A stretch of DNA of 64,000 nt. Source: VGBO01 sp964453335. GTDB taxonomy: Bacteria; Actinomycetota; Acidimicrobiia; Acidimicrobiales; CAIXPF01. Within the stretch, counting starts at the first letter, position 1, and the number at the start of each line of letters is the position of its first letter. The stretch is from positions 66,958 to 130,957 of the forward strand of contig CAYVOK010000008.1 of the NCBI GenBank assembly GCA_964453335.1. Direction: 5' to 3'. The position numbers and the translations under genes are program-made. Below are positions 25,019-34,528 of the stretch, in pieces. The notes below the pieces were generated by a model that searched no databases, was not told where the DNA came from, and saw only the letters and a program-made list of their open reading frames with translations.

Positions 25019-28000
25019 CTACTCTACTTCACCGTATGACCTGCCTATTTTTATATCGTACGGCATATTAACTGGTAACTGCTTGAAATTATTAAATATG
25101 AATTTATCGACATTTGCATTAAGGAATGGCTTTACGCTATCTATGTTGCATTTTGGTATCTCCATAACTATTGAGTCGTGCACAGTAAGTACTAGTCTAC
25201 CCCGTATCTGCCATATATTTTTATGTATGTTGGCAATAATACGCAGAACTATTTCTGCACAAAAACTCTGCACCAAATAATTTATACCCTGCCTATGATT
25301 TCTACTAGCTACTTGTCCACCCATTTGAGCCATTGGAAATCGTCTAGCTCTGCCTGTTGGCGTACGTAGTATGCATTCTCTAGATACTAGTATTTTAGTA
25401 TCGTCTATATATTTTTTAATTTTAGGAAATCTAGTAAAGAAAGTATCCATTAGCTTATCGGCTTCGTCGACTTCTATTGATAGTCTATCGGCTAACCCTA
25501 CATTAGAAATGCCATATATAAGGCCAAATACAATAGTCTTCGCTTTCTGGCGCATCTGATGATACTTATCCTCTGTTTTTCTAAGTTTGTTTACAGTGTC
25601 GTAATCTTCGTTAAATATAACAGACGCAATCCACGAATGTATGTCCAGGTTTTTTTCTAGAGCGTTAATTAAAGATTCGTCTTTAACGTAAGCAGTTAGT
25701 CCTCTAATCTCTGCCCCAGAAAAGTCAATATCAACCATAACAAGTTCTTCATCTTTATACCACTGGTACTTCTCGCATAGCTCCTTCTCATATCCATCTA
25801 GAGCACTAGTATCTGTTGGTATAAACGCTTTCTTTATATTAACTCCGGCAATACTGGAGGTTATATTTTGTAGATTAGGATTACTTGAACTAGCTCTTCC
25901 TGTAGCAGTACCATTTAGGTGTATAGCACCATGTATTCTCCCATCATAATCCGCTAGTTCAAGCATAGCTGATACATATGTGCTAGAGGCTTTAGCTATA
26001 TCTCTATAGCTTAACAGCATTTTGGCTACTTCATTTCCCATCTCAGAATACTTTTCTAAAGTATCTCTGTCAGTACTAGACGCTCCAGAGTCTGTTTTCT
26101 TTTGTACAGGCAATCCATATCCGCCTATTAATATATTAGCTACAGCTGCATGGCTATTTATAGCAGTAGTAGTTATCTCTAAGCCTAAATCATCTTTTAC
26201 TTTTGAAATTATTTTTTCTTCTAATTCTATTGATTCAGTACTTAGCCTTTGAAGATTTTCTCTTAGATAGTCTTTGTCTAGTCTAACGCCCTCTCTCTGC
26301 ATTTCTGCAAGTACTTCAGTAAGTGGCACATAGTGTGAGTCCATAAGACGTATCATTGCTGGTCTTCCTGTTGCTTGTTCCCTACTTAATGGGTCCTCCT
26401 TTACGCATCTAACTTTTTGTCCCATTGATATTCTCCACGTAAGGTCAGCATCTATACAGGCGTATGGCAACATTACTGATATATCTATGTCTTCGTAAGT
26501 TGTTAGTTCCCTTCTAGGGTCACACATGCTAGATGCCGAGTTAACAATGCTAGTGTACCACGAGGACAGACTTGCCTTTGCGTAGCTTATCTCTTCTTTT
26601 ACGCTAGCAGCATAATTAGTGTACACTTCTATCTGTTTGGCTAGATTCTCTTTGTCCAGTTCACTTGTTGTTTTTTTCTTTGCTAGGGCTTTCAGCTCCT
26701 TTATCTTTGTAGCTAGTATATCTGGTATATCAAGCAAGTTAGTGTACTCCTCTAGGTTATCTATGGGAGAATTGGATAAGACTTCCACGCCTTCGCATTT
26801 ATTAGAGTCTAACCTATCAAAGTACCTAGATATTTCTTTATCTCTACGACTTTCTACTTTTTGGTCAAATAACTTATGCAGCTCGTTTTCGTAACCTGTT
26901 AAGCTAGGAAAATGTTCTGTAACAACTTCTTTCAGAGAGTAGAATCCTTTTTTGTCTTCTTGCAGCATATGCTCACCTAGCAAGCCATCCCAGCGAGTAT
27001 TAACTATGGGAGTTTCAAAAAACTCTTTCAGTGTTATTCCAGCTGCGCTTTCAAATATTGTGGCATAGCTTGGATCGTCATCAAGAAGTTCTCTAACCAT
27101 TCTAGTAAAGCACCACTTAGCCATAGAAAAGTCGTATTTGTAGTTCCACCATGTCTTGGGATGCTTTGAACCTAATAGCTTAGCTACATATGGTGCTATA
27201 TCTTTAAATTTGTACTTACTGTCTCTGTGGTCCACTAGTACTGCAAAGGCATCGCCAGGTCCTACAGAACAAGATACTGCTAATATGCGGCCTTTCTTAT
27301 TCCAGGAGAATAAAGTATTTGTCTCGAAGTCCAAAGCCATCAAGCTATTAGCTACGCTCTTACCTGGAGCAGAATAAGTAGAGTATTTGTTTAGTACTTC
27401 AATAGCTTCGCTGAGATCCAGAGGAGTCTTGTAGCCAGCTAAAAGTTCTGGTATGACTATCTCATCAGCTAGCTCACCATTTGCTTCTATAGCTGCTTTT
27501 CTGATGTCGTTTTTAACTAGTTCGTATAGACCAGGACTTTCATCAAGTGTAGCAAGTGGCAATGTTGGCATAACCTTAATCTTTACTCCGGCTATGCTAG
27601 CTTCTCTGATAGTGCCCCTAAGGTCTGTTATGTTACCAGATAGACCAAGCATATGGCACGCTTCCCTTCCTAAGGCTACCACTACTTTAGGTTGAGCCAT
27701 TAGAAGGTTATTTAGGCTAACAGAGTTACGGCATTTATCAACTACATCGTTTACTACCTTGCCTGGGCAGCAAACAGAGTACATAAAGTAATGCTTTGCT
27801 TTTAGATCAAGCATAGCTTTATTACCTGGGTTTTCAGAGTACAACTGATTTACTATTAGGCGTAGTATCTTACCTCCGTTATCTGTAAATAATCCTCCCC
27901 AAGGCGGTGGGTTTGACCCCAGGAATAGTACAGAGCAAGGCCTGACTCCATTACCAACTTCCATTTTTGTGCTCGAATACAACGGGCACCCCATACATGT

Positions 28001-28042
28001 TTGTGGCTTAGTTGCTATCATCTGATCTATTATCCCATTCAT
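25019..28042 (-). CDS. DNA polymerase A with N-terminal UDG-like domain
   Basis: A 1007-residue fusion. Residues 1-190 resemble family 4/5 uracil-DNA glycosylases: Cys at 16, 19 and 36 with a later Cys group for an iron-sulfur cluster, and LFLGSNPPPWGGLFTDNGGK. The usual catalytic motif is altered, and PTLPLATL lacks the expected His. From about 235 comes a 3'-5' exonuclease (ALDFETNT, NYKYD, YACIDAD), then a family A polymerase: motif A DIDFSGAEIRG, motif B KAKTIVFGLIYG, motif C LTVHDSIVMEI. It replicates the phage genome. The gene overlaps the primase-helicase end by 35 bp. HDS replaces the usual HDE of motif C. Confidence 0.92.
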   Translation of the reverse strand: MNGIIDQMIATKPQTCMGCPLYSSTKMEVGNGVRPCSVLFLGSNPPPWGGLFTDNGGKILRLIVNQLYSENPGNKAMLDLKAKHYFMYSVCCPGKVVNDVVDKCRNSVSLNNLLMAQPKVVVALGREACHMLGLSGNITDLRGTIREASIAGVKIKVMPTLPLATLDESPGLYELVKNDIRKAAIEANGELADEIVIPELLAGYKTPLDLSEAIEVLNKYSTYSAPGKSVANSLMALDFETNTLFSWNKKGRILAVSCSVGPGDAFAVLVDHRDSKYKFKDIAPYVAKLLGSKHPKTWWNYKYDFSMAKWCFTRMVRELLDDDPSYATIFESAAGITLKEFFETPIVNTRWDGLLGEHMLQEDKKGFYSLKEVVTEHFPSLTGYENELHKLFDQKVESRRDKEISRYFDRLDSNKCEGVEVLSNSPIDNLEEYTNLLDIPDILATKIKELKALAKKKTTSELDKENLAKQIEVYTNYAASVKEEISYAKASLSSWYTSIVNSASSMCDPRRELTTYEDIDISVMLPYACIDADLTWRISMGQKVRCVKEDPLSREQATGRPAMIRLMDSHYVPLTEVLAEMQREGVRLDKDYLRENLQRLSTESIELEEKIISKVKDDLGLEITTTAINSHAAVANILIGGYGLPVQKKTDSGASSTDRDTLEKYSEMGNEVAKMLLSYRDIAKASSTYVSAMLELADYDGRIHGAIHLNGTATGRASSSNPNLQNITSSIAGVNIKKAFIPTDTSALDGYEKELCEKYQWYKDEELVMVDIDFSGAEIRGLTAYVKDESLINALEKNLDIHSWIASVIFNEDYDTVNKLRKTEDKYHQMRQKAKTIVFGLIYGISNVGLADRLSIEVDEADKLMDTFFTRFPKIKKYIDDTKILVSRECILRTPTGRARRFPMAQMGGQVASRNHRQGINYLVQSFCAEIVLRIIANIHKNIWQIRGRLVLTVHDSIVMEIPKCNIDSVKPFLNANVDKFIFNNFKQLPVNMPYDIKIGRSYGEVE

Positions 28043-31000
28043 CTATCATCTTGGTTATATCGAATATAGTAATGTCGTTAGAAGTAATACCTGGCTTTAG
28101 GAATTGCTTAAGACCATTTACTTTCTTTCTAGCTGTATGGTAGGGTACTGCCTGGTGGCTGGAGTCACCCATGCGTTTAAGACGCTCTGGTGTTTCCATA
28201 TAGTATCTGCCTATTTTTGATAGAAGTGTTCTTGTAGCATCCGGCCACATAACAACAAGCCACTTATTAACGGTCTGCTTGTTATGTCTATCTGTTTCTG
28301 GAACTTCTATATAGCTCAAGCCACAATCAAGTTCTATTAACTTAGCTCTATCAACACCGCTAGCTAATATGGTGCGTATAGTGGTAGTCCTCGCGTCTAT
28401 ACCTGGTCTTGAGTATTCTATCTTTGCAGATAGTAGGTTATCTATTAAGTCTTTTTCGTGTGTGCTAGAGGTAATTATTGTTAGTAAACTTACCTTAGCG
28501 CATATTACTTCTTCTATATACGCTATTGGATCTAACCCACACAGCTTAACCATAGCTGCTGTTATTATAACTCCGTCTAAGAATCTTGATGGAACAGATA
28601 TACCGGCTTTCTTTGAAAGGTCATCCATTGCTTGCGGATCAGAATACTTTGTTCTAAGAGTATCTATGTTTGCGAGAAACTCTTTTACTCTAGAGTACAG
28701 GCCAAGAGTAATACCTCTTCGTATATTGGATAGATCTTCTTCAGCATGGTTATCAAGAACTACAGTATGTGGGTCAGATTTATCGTCTATTTGAACAGTG
28801 TGTATTTGCATGAATCTTGATATATCTGCTTCTTCTCTAAGATAGTTAATAGCACAAGCCCATATTTGACACTTTAGTGTATATACAGTTGCTTCTGATG
28901 ACTCTGCATTACCACGTGTAATCCTAGCTTCAGCGGCATTTGTTAAGCCTCTGATATCTCTTAGGATAGCGCGTACTTGTTGTGAGTGGGAGTCATTTCT
29001 ATCATCCTCGAACTCGTCAAGTGCAGCACCTAGAGCGCAGTTGTTCATATCCTTTCTGAAACCAGCACTTGTATACGCTTGCTGTACGTCTGAAGTAGAC
29101 TCTACTAGTCGTAGTCTAGGATCAGCACCAGCAACTAAATCTAGTAGCTTAGATTTACCAGTGCCTCTAGCCCCATTAAGCAGTGTGTACAACTGGCGAG
29201 GTAAGGCATTAGACAAAGCATTAACCATCATGGCAGCTGCTAAGTACTTACAGTCAGTATCGCCGTCTGCCAGTGACCAGCCCATTTTTATAAGTTTAAA
29301 TAAGTTATTGTAGGTGTCTGCTGGTGTATACTCTACACCTTTATCTAGATCGTGGCAGGATTGTATCTCCCTAGACCATCTAGGTCTTATTATATTAAAG
29401 TGATACTTACCTATTCTAGGGCCATCTAGTAACCCCCAGGTTAGTAAGCCTGAGGAATTAAATCTACCTATGTAAACATCAGGGCCATTTACGATACACC
29501 ACACATCTTCTTCTCCGTGGCCTAGATCAGCAGTCAAATAGTGAGCACCAGCTTTTAACTCCTGCAAAGAATTTATTGTTGGTAGTTCGCTACTTATAAG
29601 TTCCATAGCATGCTCTATATATTTTTTAAGTGAGGCATTCTGCTCAAGAAGAGTAACTTCTACTGGGCCTTTAGCAGTTATCTTTGTTTTAATAAATTCA
29701 GGAACTCCAACGTTGTCTCTAACCCAGTTTACGGCTGGGCCTATATCTATAGCTAGCAAGCCGAACAGCTCATTAGATCTTGATATTCTCCATTCTCGTG
29801 GTTCTCTTTTTGCTCTATTCCAAGCGCGTATTGTAGCTTCCGTAGATTTACCATCCATGCCTATGAAAAAGAACTGTTCTTTAAGAGCCTGAATTATTCT
29901 TGCAACTAATCCGGATTCGCTCGTATCTCTGCCTAATATAAGCTCAAGAATACTACCCATGCTCAGCGGCGTATACCTAGCAACTTCTATGGCGTATAGC
30001 CTTTGCACGTCGCTGTCTTTCAGGCATTCTCCAGTCTCAGCTACTATTCTTTTAACTTCTACTAAATCATCTTTGTCAACTGCTTCTAATAAATTTGAAG
30101 TTACAGAAGCAAGCCATTTATGCGCTGGGCTAAAGTTCTTTTTACCAAGTATTTTTAGATCACTTGAATCTACGTAATTAATAGCAGCTATCCATTTATC
30201 CCACCCATGCGTTTTTATAGCTTCGTCAGGATCTTTGGCGCTAACAGATTCAGGCCATGTAAATATTCTACAGGCCATATCGGTGTTTCTAAGCACACCC
30301 ATAGCTATCTCATTACCTCTGCTAGTAGGGTGGTCTGTCATTATCAGAACCTTGTCAACCCCAAACGTTCGTAGCTTATCTGGACTAGAAGCTGCTGCCC
30401 CACCTATACCTAGTACTATGTTATGTATAACTCCAGTACTATAGTAGTTAGCTAGGTGTGATATACAGTCAAACTCACCCTCAACAAGTATTACTTCCGC
30501 TGTAGATGACTTACTTGAGCCGAAGTTAGCTCTGTAATTACTAAGCCCAAAAAATCCAAGATCTGGGTACTCAGAGTCTTTTATATACACTATGTCTTTG
30601 ACGCTGGGATCTTTTCTTAGAAAATCTGCCCTTAGCTTAAATCTGCTTATCTCACTTGGAGTATTGTGATAGTAGAATACCAGAGAGCCAACATAGTCTG
30701 CTGTAAGCCAATCTTTGATATACTCATACGTTTTCTCAGGGTAGTTAACTAAACCTTTTAGTTGAACCCACGGGGCCATAACACCTATTGGTAGCCATTT
30801 CAGTAGTCCTTTACTTAGGACTAGGCCTCTTTGTTCAAGGTATTTAAGTACTGGCTCACAGTATAAGAATTTTGGGTTACCTCTATTTTCTAATGCTTCG
30901 CATAGTAGTGAGTTAGTCGCTGCAGCTAGGCTTGACTTTATAGAGTGAGATATTTCTTTCTCTTGTATCTCTTGGGTTAGCTTAGCTGGTAATGACTTTA

Positions 31001-31313
31001 CACCTTTATCCTTAAGTTCTTTTATAGCTTCCGACCAACTGCAAGCTTTTATAGTACTAACGAACTTTATAGGGTTTACCTCGAACTGCCCACAACCAAA
31101 GCATTTAACAAATTTCTTCTCTAGGTTTATAAAACATGATGGAGAAGAATCAGCGTGATCTGGAAAAGGGCAGCTACCTTTAAGACTTCTTCCACGTAAT
31201 TCCCACTTACTACTAGGGTCTGCTTCTATCAGTATCTCTTTCCACGAAGTTAGCGATAGCTCAGACCATATGTTAGACAACATTTTATCCATTTTGCATT
31301 TTCCATTTTCCAT
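28008..31313 (-). CDS. Primase-helicase
   Basis: A 1101-residue replication protein. Residues 46-75 hold a CHC2-type zinc finger (CPFPDH ... CFGCG). A TOPRIM-type primase centre follows at about 276-335 (ILVEGEFDCIS, LGIGGAAAS, DKVLIMTDH). A helicase/ATPase half has Walker A NGARGTGKSKLLD near 715 and an acidic LDEFEDD further on, with RGLTNAAEARITRGNAESSE resembling the sensor region of phage and plasmid primase-helicases. It would make primers and unwind DNA for the polymerase encoded immediately downstream. Ribosome-site evidence for the start is weak; later Met codons at 8 and 11 are possible. Confidence 0.88.
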   Translation of the reverse strand: MENGKCKMDKMLSNIWSELSLTSWKEILIEADPSSKWELRGRSLKGSCPFPDHADSSPSCFINLEKKFVKCFGCGQFEVNPIKFVSTIKACSWSEAIKELKDKGVKSLPAKLTQEIQEKEISHSIKSSLAAATNSLLCEALENRGNPKFLYCEPVLKYLEQRGLVLSKGLLKWLPIGVMAPWVQLKGLVNYPEKTYEYIKDWLTADYVGSLVFYYHNTPSEISRFKLRADFLRKDPSVKDIVYIKDSEYPDLGFFGLSNYRANFGSSKSSTAEVILVEGEFDCISHLANYYSTGVIHNIVLGIGGAAASSPDKLRTFGVDKVLIMTDHPTSRGNEIAMGVLRNTDMACRIFTWPESVSAKDPDEAIKTHGWDKWIAAINYVDSSDLKILGKKNFSPAHKWLASVTSNLLEAVDKDDLVEVKRIVAETGECLKDSDVQRLYAIEVARYTPLSMGSILELILGRDTSESGLVARIIQALKEQFFFIGMDGKSTEATIRAWNRAKREPREWRISRSNELFGLLAIDIGPAVNWVRDNVGVPEFIKTKITAKGPVEVTLLEQNASLKKYIEHAMELISSELPTINSLQELKAGAHYLTADLGHGEEDVWCIVNGPDVYIGRFNSSGLLTWGLLDGPRIGKYHFNIIRPRWSREIQSCHDLDKGVEYTPADTYNNLFKLIKMGWSLADGDTDCKYLAAAMMVNALSNALPRQLYTLLNGARGTGKSKLLDLVAGADPRLRLVESTSDVQQAYTSAGFRKDMNNCALGAALDEFEDDRNDSHSQQVRAILRDIRGLTNAAEARITRGNAESSEATVYTLKCQIWACAINYLREEADISRFMQIHTVQIDDKSDPHTVVLDNHAEEDLSNIRRGITLGLYSRVKEFLANIDTLRTKYSDPQAMDDLSKKAGISVPSRFLDGVIITAAMVKLCGLDPIAYIEEVICAKVSLLTIITSSTHEKDLIDNLLSAKIEYSRPGIDARTTTIRTILASGVDRAKLIELDCGLSYIEVPETDRHNKQTVNKWLVVMWPDATRTLLSKIGRYYMETPERLKRMGDSSHQAVPYHTARKKVNGLKQFLKPGITSNDITIFDITKMIDEWDNRSDDSN

Positions 31314-31330
31314 TTAGGTAGTTAGTAATG

Positions 31331-32131
31331 TTAAGAAGACTGGCAGTGTAACTTGTACTTACACCAATTGCAATGTCCTCCTATTTTCTTTTCTGGAGGC
31401 TGATTTGCAGCATAGTCTTCTGCTGCTTTGTTTAGCTCCGTGAATACCACATTGCTACTGGTTATGTCATTTTTAGTTATCCTACGATGGTGGCCAACTA
31501 GTTTCTCTTCTTCAGCATAGTATAGATACGGCTGTACAGATATGGCATCTGGGTACATACTATGTAGCAATACTCCATATGTTTCTAGTTGCAATGAGTA
31601 TTTAGAATCTTCTTCTTTGTACTTACCTGTTTTATAGTCTATAGCTATTATATGCTTTGCCCCATTTTTTGAAATCATTATAGCTCTATCTATTTTCCCT
31701 CTTAGTACTACGTCTTTTGAGAAGAAGTCTACGGGCCTTAAGTCTCTGTCTACTGCTGCTTTTAGTTCTGCTTTATCAAAAATAGTTTCCCCATGGGACT
31801 TAAGAATAGCTATTCTAGGCGAGAAGTTGTCTATCCCTTCTCTTATTCTAACTAGTTTCTCCTTGCTATCTTCTGTTAGTGGTATGCCAGACTCAGAACT
31901 TAGAGCAGCAGCTTCTTTACTAACAGTAGGTGATGAGATTAATATCTCAGCATATTTATGCGCTGACACCCCTATATCCAGAGCTGTGGTGTCTGGTGTA
32001 AACTCATGGCTCTTAGCTACCTTGAACTTACTTGAGTCTAGATTAAACTTTACAGGACAGTCTAGAAGAACTCCTAATTTACTAGGAGACCAAGGCCCAT
32101 ACTTAAGTGTTGCATGGCTAAAAAAAAGCAT
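31331..32131 (-). CDS. Cas4/RecB-like PD-(D/E)XK nuclease with iron-sulfur cysteines
   Basis: A 266-residue nuclease. The core shows GVSAHKYAEIL, LRGKIDRAI, IAIDYKTGKY (the D-x-K active-site pair) and QLETYGVLL (Q-x3-Y). One Cys near the N-terminus (LLDCPVKF) and three at the end (GGHCNWCKYKLHC) form the pattern of Cas4/AddB-type 4Fe-4S nucleases. It probably resects DNA ends or recombination intermediates. No CRISPR array or other cas gene is near, so a CRISPR role is unlikely. It is the first gene after a consensus sigma70 promoter and has AAGGA nine bases before the ATG. Confidence 0.85.
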   Translation of the reverse strand: MLFFSHATLKYGPWSPSKLGVLLDCPVKFNLDSSKFKVAKSHEFTPDTTALDIGVSAHKYAEILISSPTVSKEAAALSSESGIPLTEDSKEKLVRIREGIDNFSPRIAILKSHGETIFDKAELKAAVDRDLRPVDFFSKDVVLRGKIDRAIMISKNGAKHIIAIDYKTGKYKEEDSKYSLQLETYGVLLHSMYPDAISVQPYLYYAEEEKLVGHHRRITKNDITSSNVVFTELNKAAEDYAANQPPEKKIGGHCNWCKYKLHCQSS

Positions 32132-32146
32132 TTTAATTATCCTTGC

Positions 32147-32213
32147 TGTTCATATTTAGTTGTTAATGAACACATACAGGTTTTACTGTTCATAAGTGTG
32201 TAATTTTGAACAG
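32147..32213. promoter_or_regulatory. Candidate operator array: two TGTTCA inverted repeats
   Basis: TGTTCAT at 32147-32153 pairs with ATGAACA at 32166-32172, and CTGTTCA at 32186-32192 pairs with TGAACAG at 32207-32213. The four half-sites alternate in direction, with centres 19-21 bp apart, about two turns of B-DNA. They lie between the consensus promoter and the nuclease start codon, where a bound repressor would block transcription. They could instead fold as two hairpins in the leader RNA. Confidence 0.6.
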
Positions 32214-32226
32214 ATTTTAGATATAT

Positions 32227-32255
32227 ATTATAATACTATTTAATTTAGTTGTCAA
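32227..32255 (-). promoter_or_regulatory. Consensus sigma70 promoter for the nuclease-primase-polymerase genes
   Basis: On the minus strand it reads TTGACA, exactly 17 bp, then TATAAT: a perfect match to the bacterial housekeeping consensus. Transcription would start near 32220 and read the Cas4-like nuclease, primase-helicase and polymerase. It should be used by host RNA polymerase early in infection. Confidence 0.85.
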
Positions 32256-32269
32256 CCAAAATTACATTA

Positions 32270-33046
32270 TTAAAATGGTAAATTACCGTTACCATCATCT
32301 TCTTCAGAAATCTGCACAAGAGAAGGATTTGGCTGTAGTTGAATTTGCTGTTCCTTTTTAGTTGCTAGCAATTCCCAGTCTTCTTTGCACATTCCTGAGA
32401 TCACTCTAGCTACATCTTTTACATCTTCTGATGGCAATGTAGCAGATACAGCGGTTTTCCACTGCAACCAAGTTTTTCCGTTCTTACTTTTGTTCTCAGT
32501 AGACACGGTAAAGACTGTGTCCCAAATTGCTCTTTTTGTGCTTGCTTGTCTTAGCAAGAATTTACCAGAAGCCTCAGATGTCTTGCTGAATATAATCTTA
32601 ACAAGTGATTTAAGATCTGAGCTGAGAGCATAGACAACAACATTATCAATACAATCGGTTCTCATATCATTTCTCCATGGTAAGTTAGGACAGTCTGCAC
32701 ACTTCCCATACTTGGAGCCTGTCTTCATATCCATACTCGAACACTCGATCATACCATCGTTGTTACCAGGAGTAAACATTGTTCTGCTATTGTAAGCAAA
32801 CACAGGCACAATATCAATACTGTTTCCAAGGTTTACGTTAGGGATATACAGCTGACCTGGTCTAGCTGTTTGTGGACAATCTGATTTTGTAAGACTTGTT
32901 GGCTGCACAATTTTTACTACAGGGATTTTGAATCTATTGCTTGTAGCCATGCCTTGTATACCTTCTGTACCGGGCTTTACATTATCAAGCAATTCTGCTA
33001 AAGCTTTCTTAGCTGTTTCTGTTACGTTCAAAGATTGGATTTCCAT
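32270..33046 (-). CDS. Single-stranded DNA-binding-like protein
   Basis: A 258-residue protein from the ATG at 33046, chosen because AAGGAG lies six bases upstream; the frame is open further but without a ribosome site. Beta-rich segments (VVKIVQPTSL, QLYIPNVNLGNSIDIVPVFA) are followed by a cysteine motif (KCADCPNLPWRNDMRTDC). It ends in an acidic tail with a hydrophobic tip, EEDDGNGNLPF, as in SSB proteins, where the tip recruits partners. It would coat unwound DNA during replication. The start overlaps the divergent sigma-factor start, so the two genes share no intergenic space. Confidence 0.7.
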   Translation of the reverse strand: MEIQSLNVTETAKKALAELLDNVKPGTEGIQGMATSNRFKIPVVKIVQPTSLTKSDCPQTARPGQLYIPNVNLGNSIDIVPVFAYNSRTMFTPGNNDGMIECSSMDMKTGSKYGKCADCPNLPWRNDMRTDCIDNVVVYALSSDLKSLVKIIFSKTSEASGKFLLRQASTKRAIWDTVFTVSTENKSKNGKTWLQWKTAVSATLPSEDVKDVARVISGMCKEDWELLATKKEQQIQLQPNPSLVQISEEDDGNGNLPF

Positions 33047-33748
33047 ATGAGGCTCCTTAAGAGAAAGAAAACGAAAGATCAGGCAGCTAATCAAGCTCAG
33101 ACTGCCTCTGATGTGCTTGATATATACTACTCTGATCTTTCAAAAGTTAGTGTCTTGCATAAAGACATAGAGTTTAGACTATTACAGGAATATGTTAATC
33201 CAAGCACGTCTAGCGAGAGGAAATCCACTATACTAAAACAAGTTGTTGAGAGCAACTTAAAACTAGTGTTTAGTCTGGCTAAGTATTTATGGAAAGACCA
33301 GGATAAAAATACACTGCAAGAACTAATATCCGCTGGCAATGAAGGCTTGGTGGCGGCTGTTAATAAGTTTGACCCATCTTACAAAGTAAGACTGTGCACC
33401 TACGCTGGCCATTGGATAAACATGCACATGCGCAAGGTTCAAAAGGGACCAGTTAAGGTACCAGTTGATAAGATACTGCCTAAGTACGTAGATTCTAGTG
33501 TTGTTCCAGAAGGAAGTTACACTGAAGATTATGATTCACTACTATCAGACGACAAAGACTCTATAGCTACGTGGCTAAGATTTTTATCAGAACGTGAAAG
33601 ATTTATAGTAGAAAGAAGTTACGGTCTAAACCCATTTGACCCAATATCACTAAAGGAGATAGGTAAAAAATTAAATCTATCTTCAGAGCGAGTAAGGCAG
33701 ATTAGAACTGCTGCAGTAGAAAAGCTTAAATATTGGACTAAGTATTGA
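33035..33748 (+). CDS. Sigma70-family RNA polymerase sigma factor
   Basis: A 237-residue alternative sigma factor. Region 2 is clear (ESNLKLVFSLAKYLW, ELISAGNEGLVAAVNKFDP, YAGHWINMHMRKV) and region 4 ends in a helix-turn-helix (LSERERFIVERSYGL, SLKEIGKKLNLSSERVRQIR). Region 1.1 is absent, as in small sigma factors of the RpoH type. It should direct either the phage RNA polymerase encoded at 41.7-48.5 kb or the host enzyme to phage promoters. The ATG at 33035 overlaps the divergent SSB-like gene; ATG 33047 is an alternative. Neither has a strong ribosome site, so translation may be weak or regulated. Confidence 0.9.
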   Translation: MDFHMRLLKRKKTKDQAANQAQTASDVLDIYYSDLSKVSVLHKDIEFRLLQEYVNPSTSSERKSTILKQVVESNLKLVFSLAKYLWKDQDKNTLQELISAGNEGLVAAVNKFDPSYKVRLCTYAGHWINMHMRKVQKGPVKVPVDKILPKYVDSSVVPEGSYTEDYDSLLSDDKDSIATWLRFLSERERFIVERSYGLNPFDPISLKEIGKKLNLSSERVRQIRTAAVEKLKYWTKY

Positions 33749-34420
33749 TTAATCTTTTTTAGGATCTAGATCTTTCTTAGCAGATTCAAAATCAATCTCA
33801 TTGTCACCGCTACCTTCTTGTTGTAGATCTTTTTGAGCTCTCATAGTATCCGCCATAATCCCCATACCTGCATATAGAAATTTCTCTAGATCTTTACCAT
33901 CAGAGCACATAGCTGATACATCTGCAATCATTCGCACTAGATCAGGATCTTTTTTAATAGCTACAATAGCATCTAGCATTGTTCCAACCATTTTTTCAGA
34001 TACTTCTTCATCTACTTGTTCTTCAAGGAAATGTTCTGAATTTTCTGATAAGGATAACTCATGGGCAAATGCTTCTTCTACAGCATCATTCAACACTCTT
34101 AGTTCAAAAGGTGTGTGTGCTTCGATTTCAACTCCAGCTAATGGGTCATCAGCCATCGCAATGTAATACACAGAGTGATGCGGTAAAACGCAATTGTGTT
34201 GTTCGCCGCCAAATGATAAAGTTACCTTAGTTTCTGTTGGACCAATTTCTAGGGGACCCTTGAACTTTGTGCTTAGGTTAAGCTTTACTCTAATGAATCC
34301 TAAGAGATGGTCAGGCAACACAACGCCTTCTACTGTTGAATCTACAATTACCAAAATCTTACCAGCTTGTACAAAATTTCTGAGAACTGTAGCTGTCATT
34401 TTTAAAGTGTTAATCATCAT
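33749..34420 (-). CDS. SspB-like ClpXP adaptor protein with long C-terminal extension
   Basis: A 223-residue protein with AGGAG seven bases before the ATG. Residues 20-100 follow the SspB fold signature: GKILVIVDSTVEGVVLP, then IRVKLNLST, LEIGPTETKVTLSFGGEQHN and CVLPHHSVYYIAMADDPLAG. In bacteria SspB binds ssrA-tagged and some other proteins and hands them to ClpXP. The C-terminal 120 residues are acidic and helical. They end in SAKKDLDPKKD, which does not obviously resemble the usual ClpX-binding tail. The phage version could redirect or block host proteolysis. It is tail-to-tail with the sigma gene without spacing. Confidence 0.65.
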   Translation of the reverse strand: MMINTLKMTATVLRNFVQAGKILVIVDSTVEGVVLPDHLLGFIRVKLNLSTKFKGPLEIGPTETKVTLSFGGEQHNCVLPHHSVYYIAMADDPLAGVEIEAHTPFELRVLNDAVEEAFAHELSLSENSEHFLEEQVDEEVSEKMVGTMLDAIVAIKKDPDLVRMIADVSAMCSDGKDLEKFLYAGMGIMADTMRAQKDLQQEGSGDNEIDFESAKKDLDPKKD

Positions 34421-34528
34421 AATGATTCTCCTAATAATTAATTATTATTTAATAACCAGTTTTATAATTTAATATTGCATTAAAACATACGTACGTCTGA
34501 ATATACTCAGTATTACTTGCTACTATAC

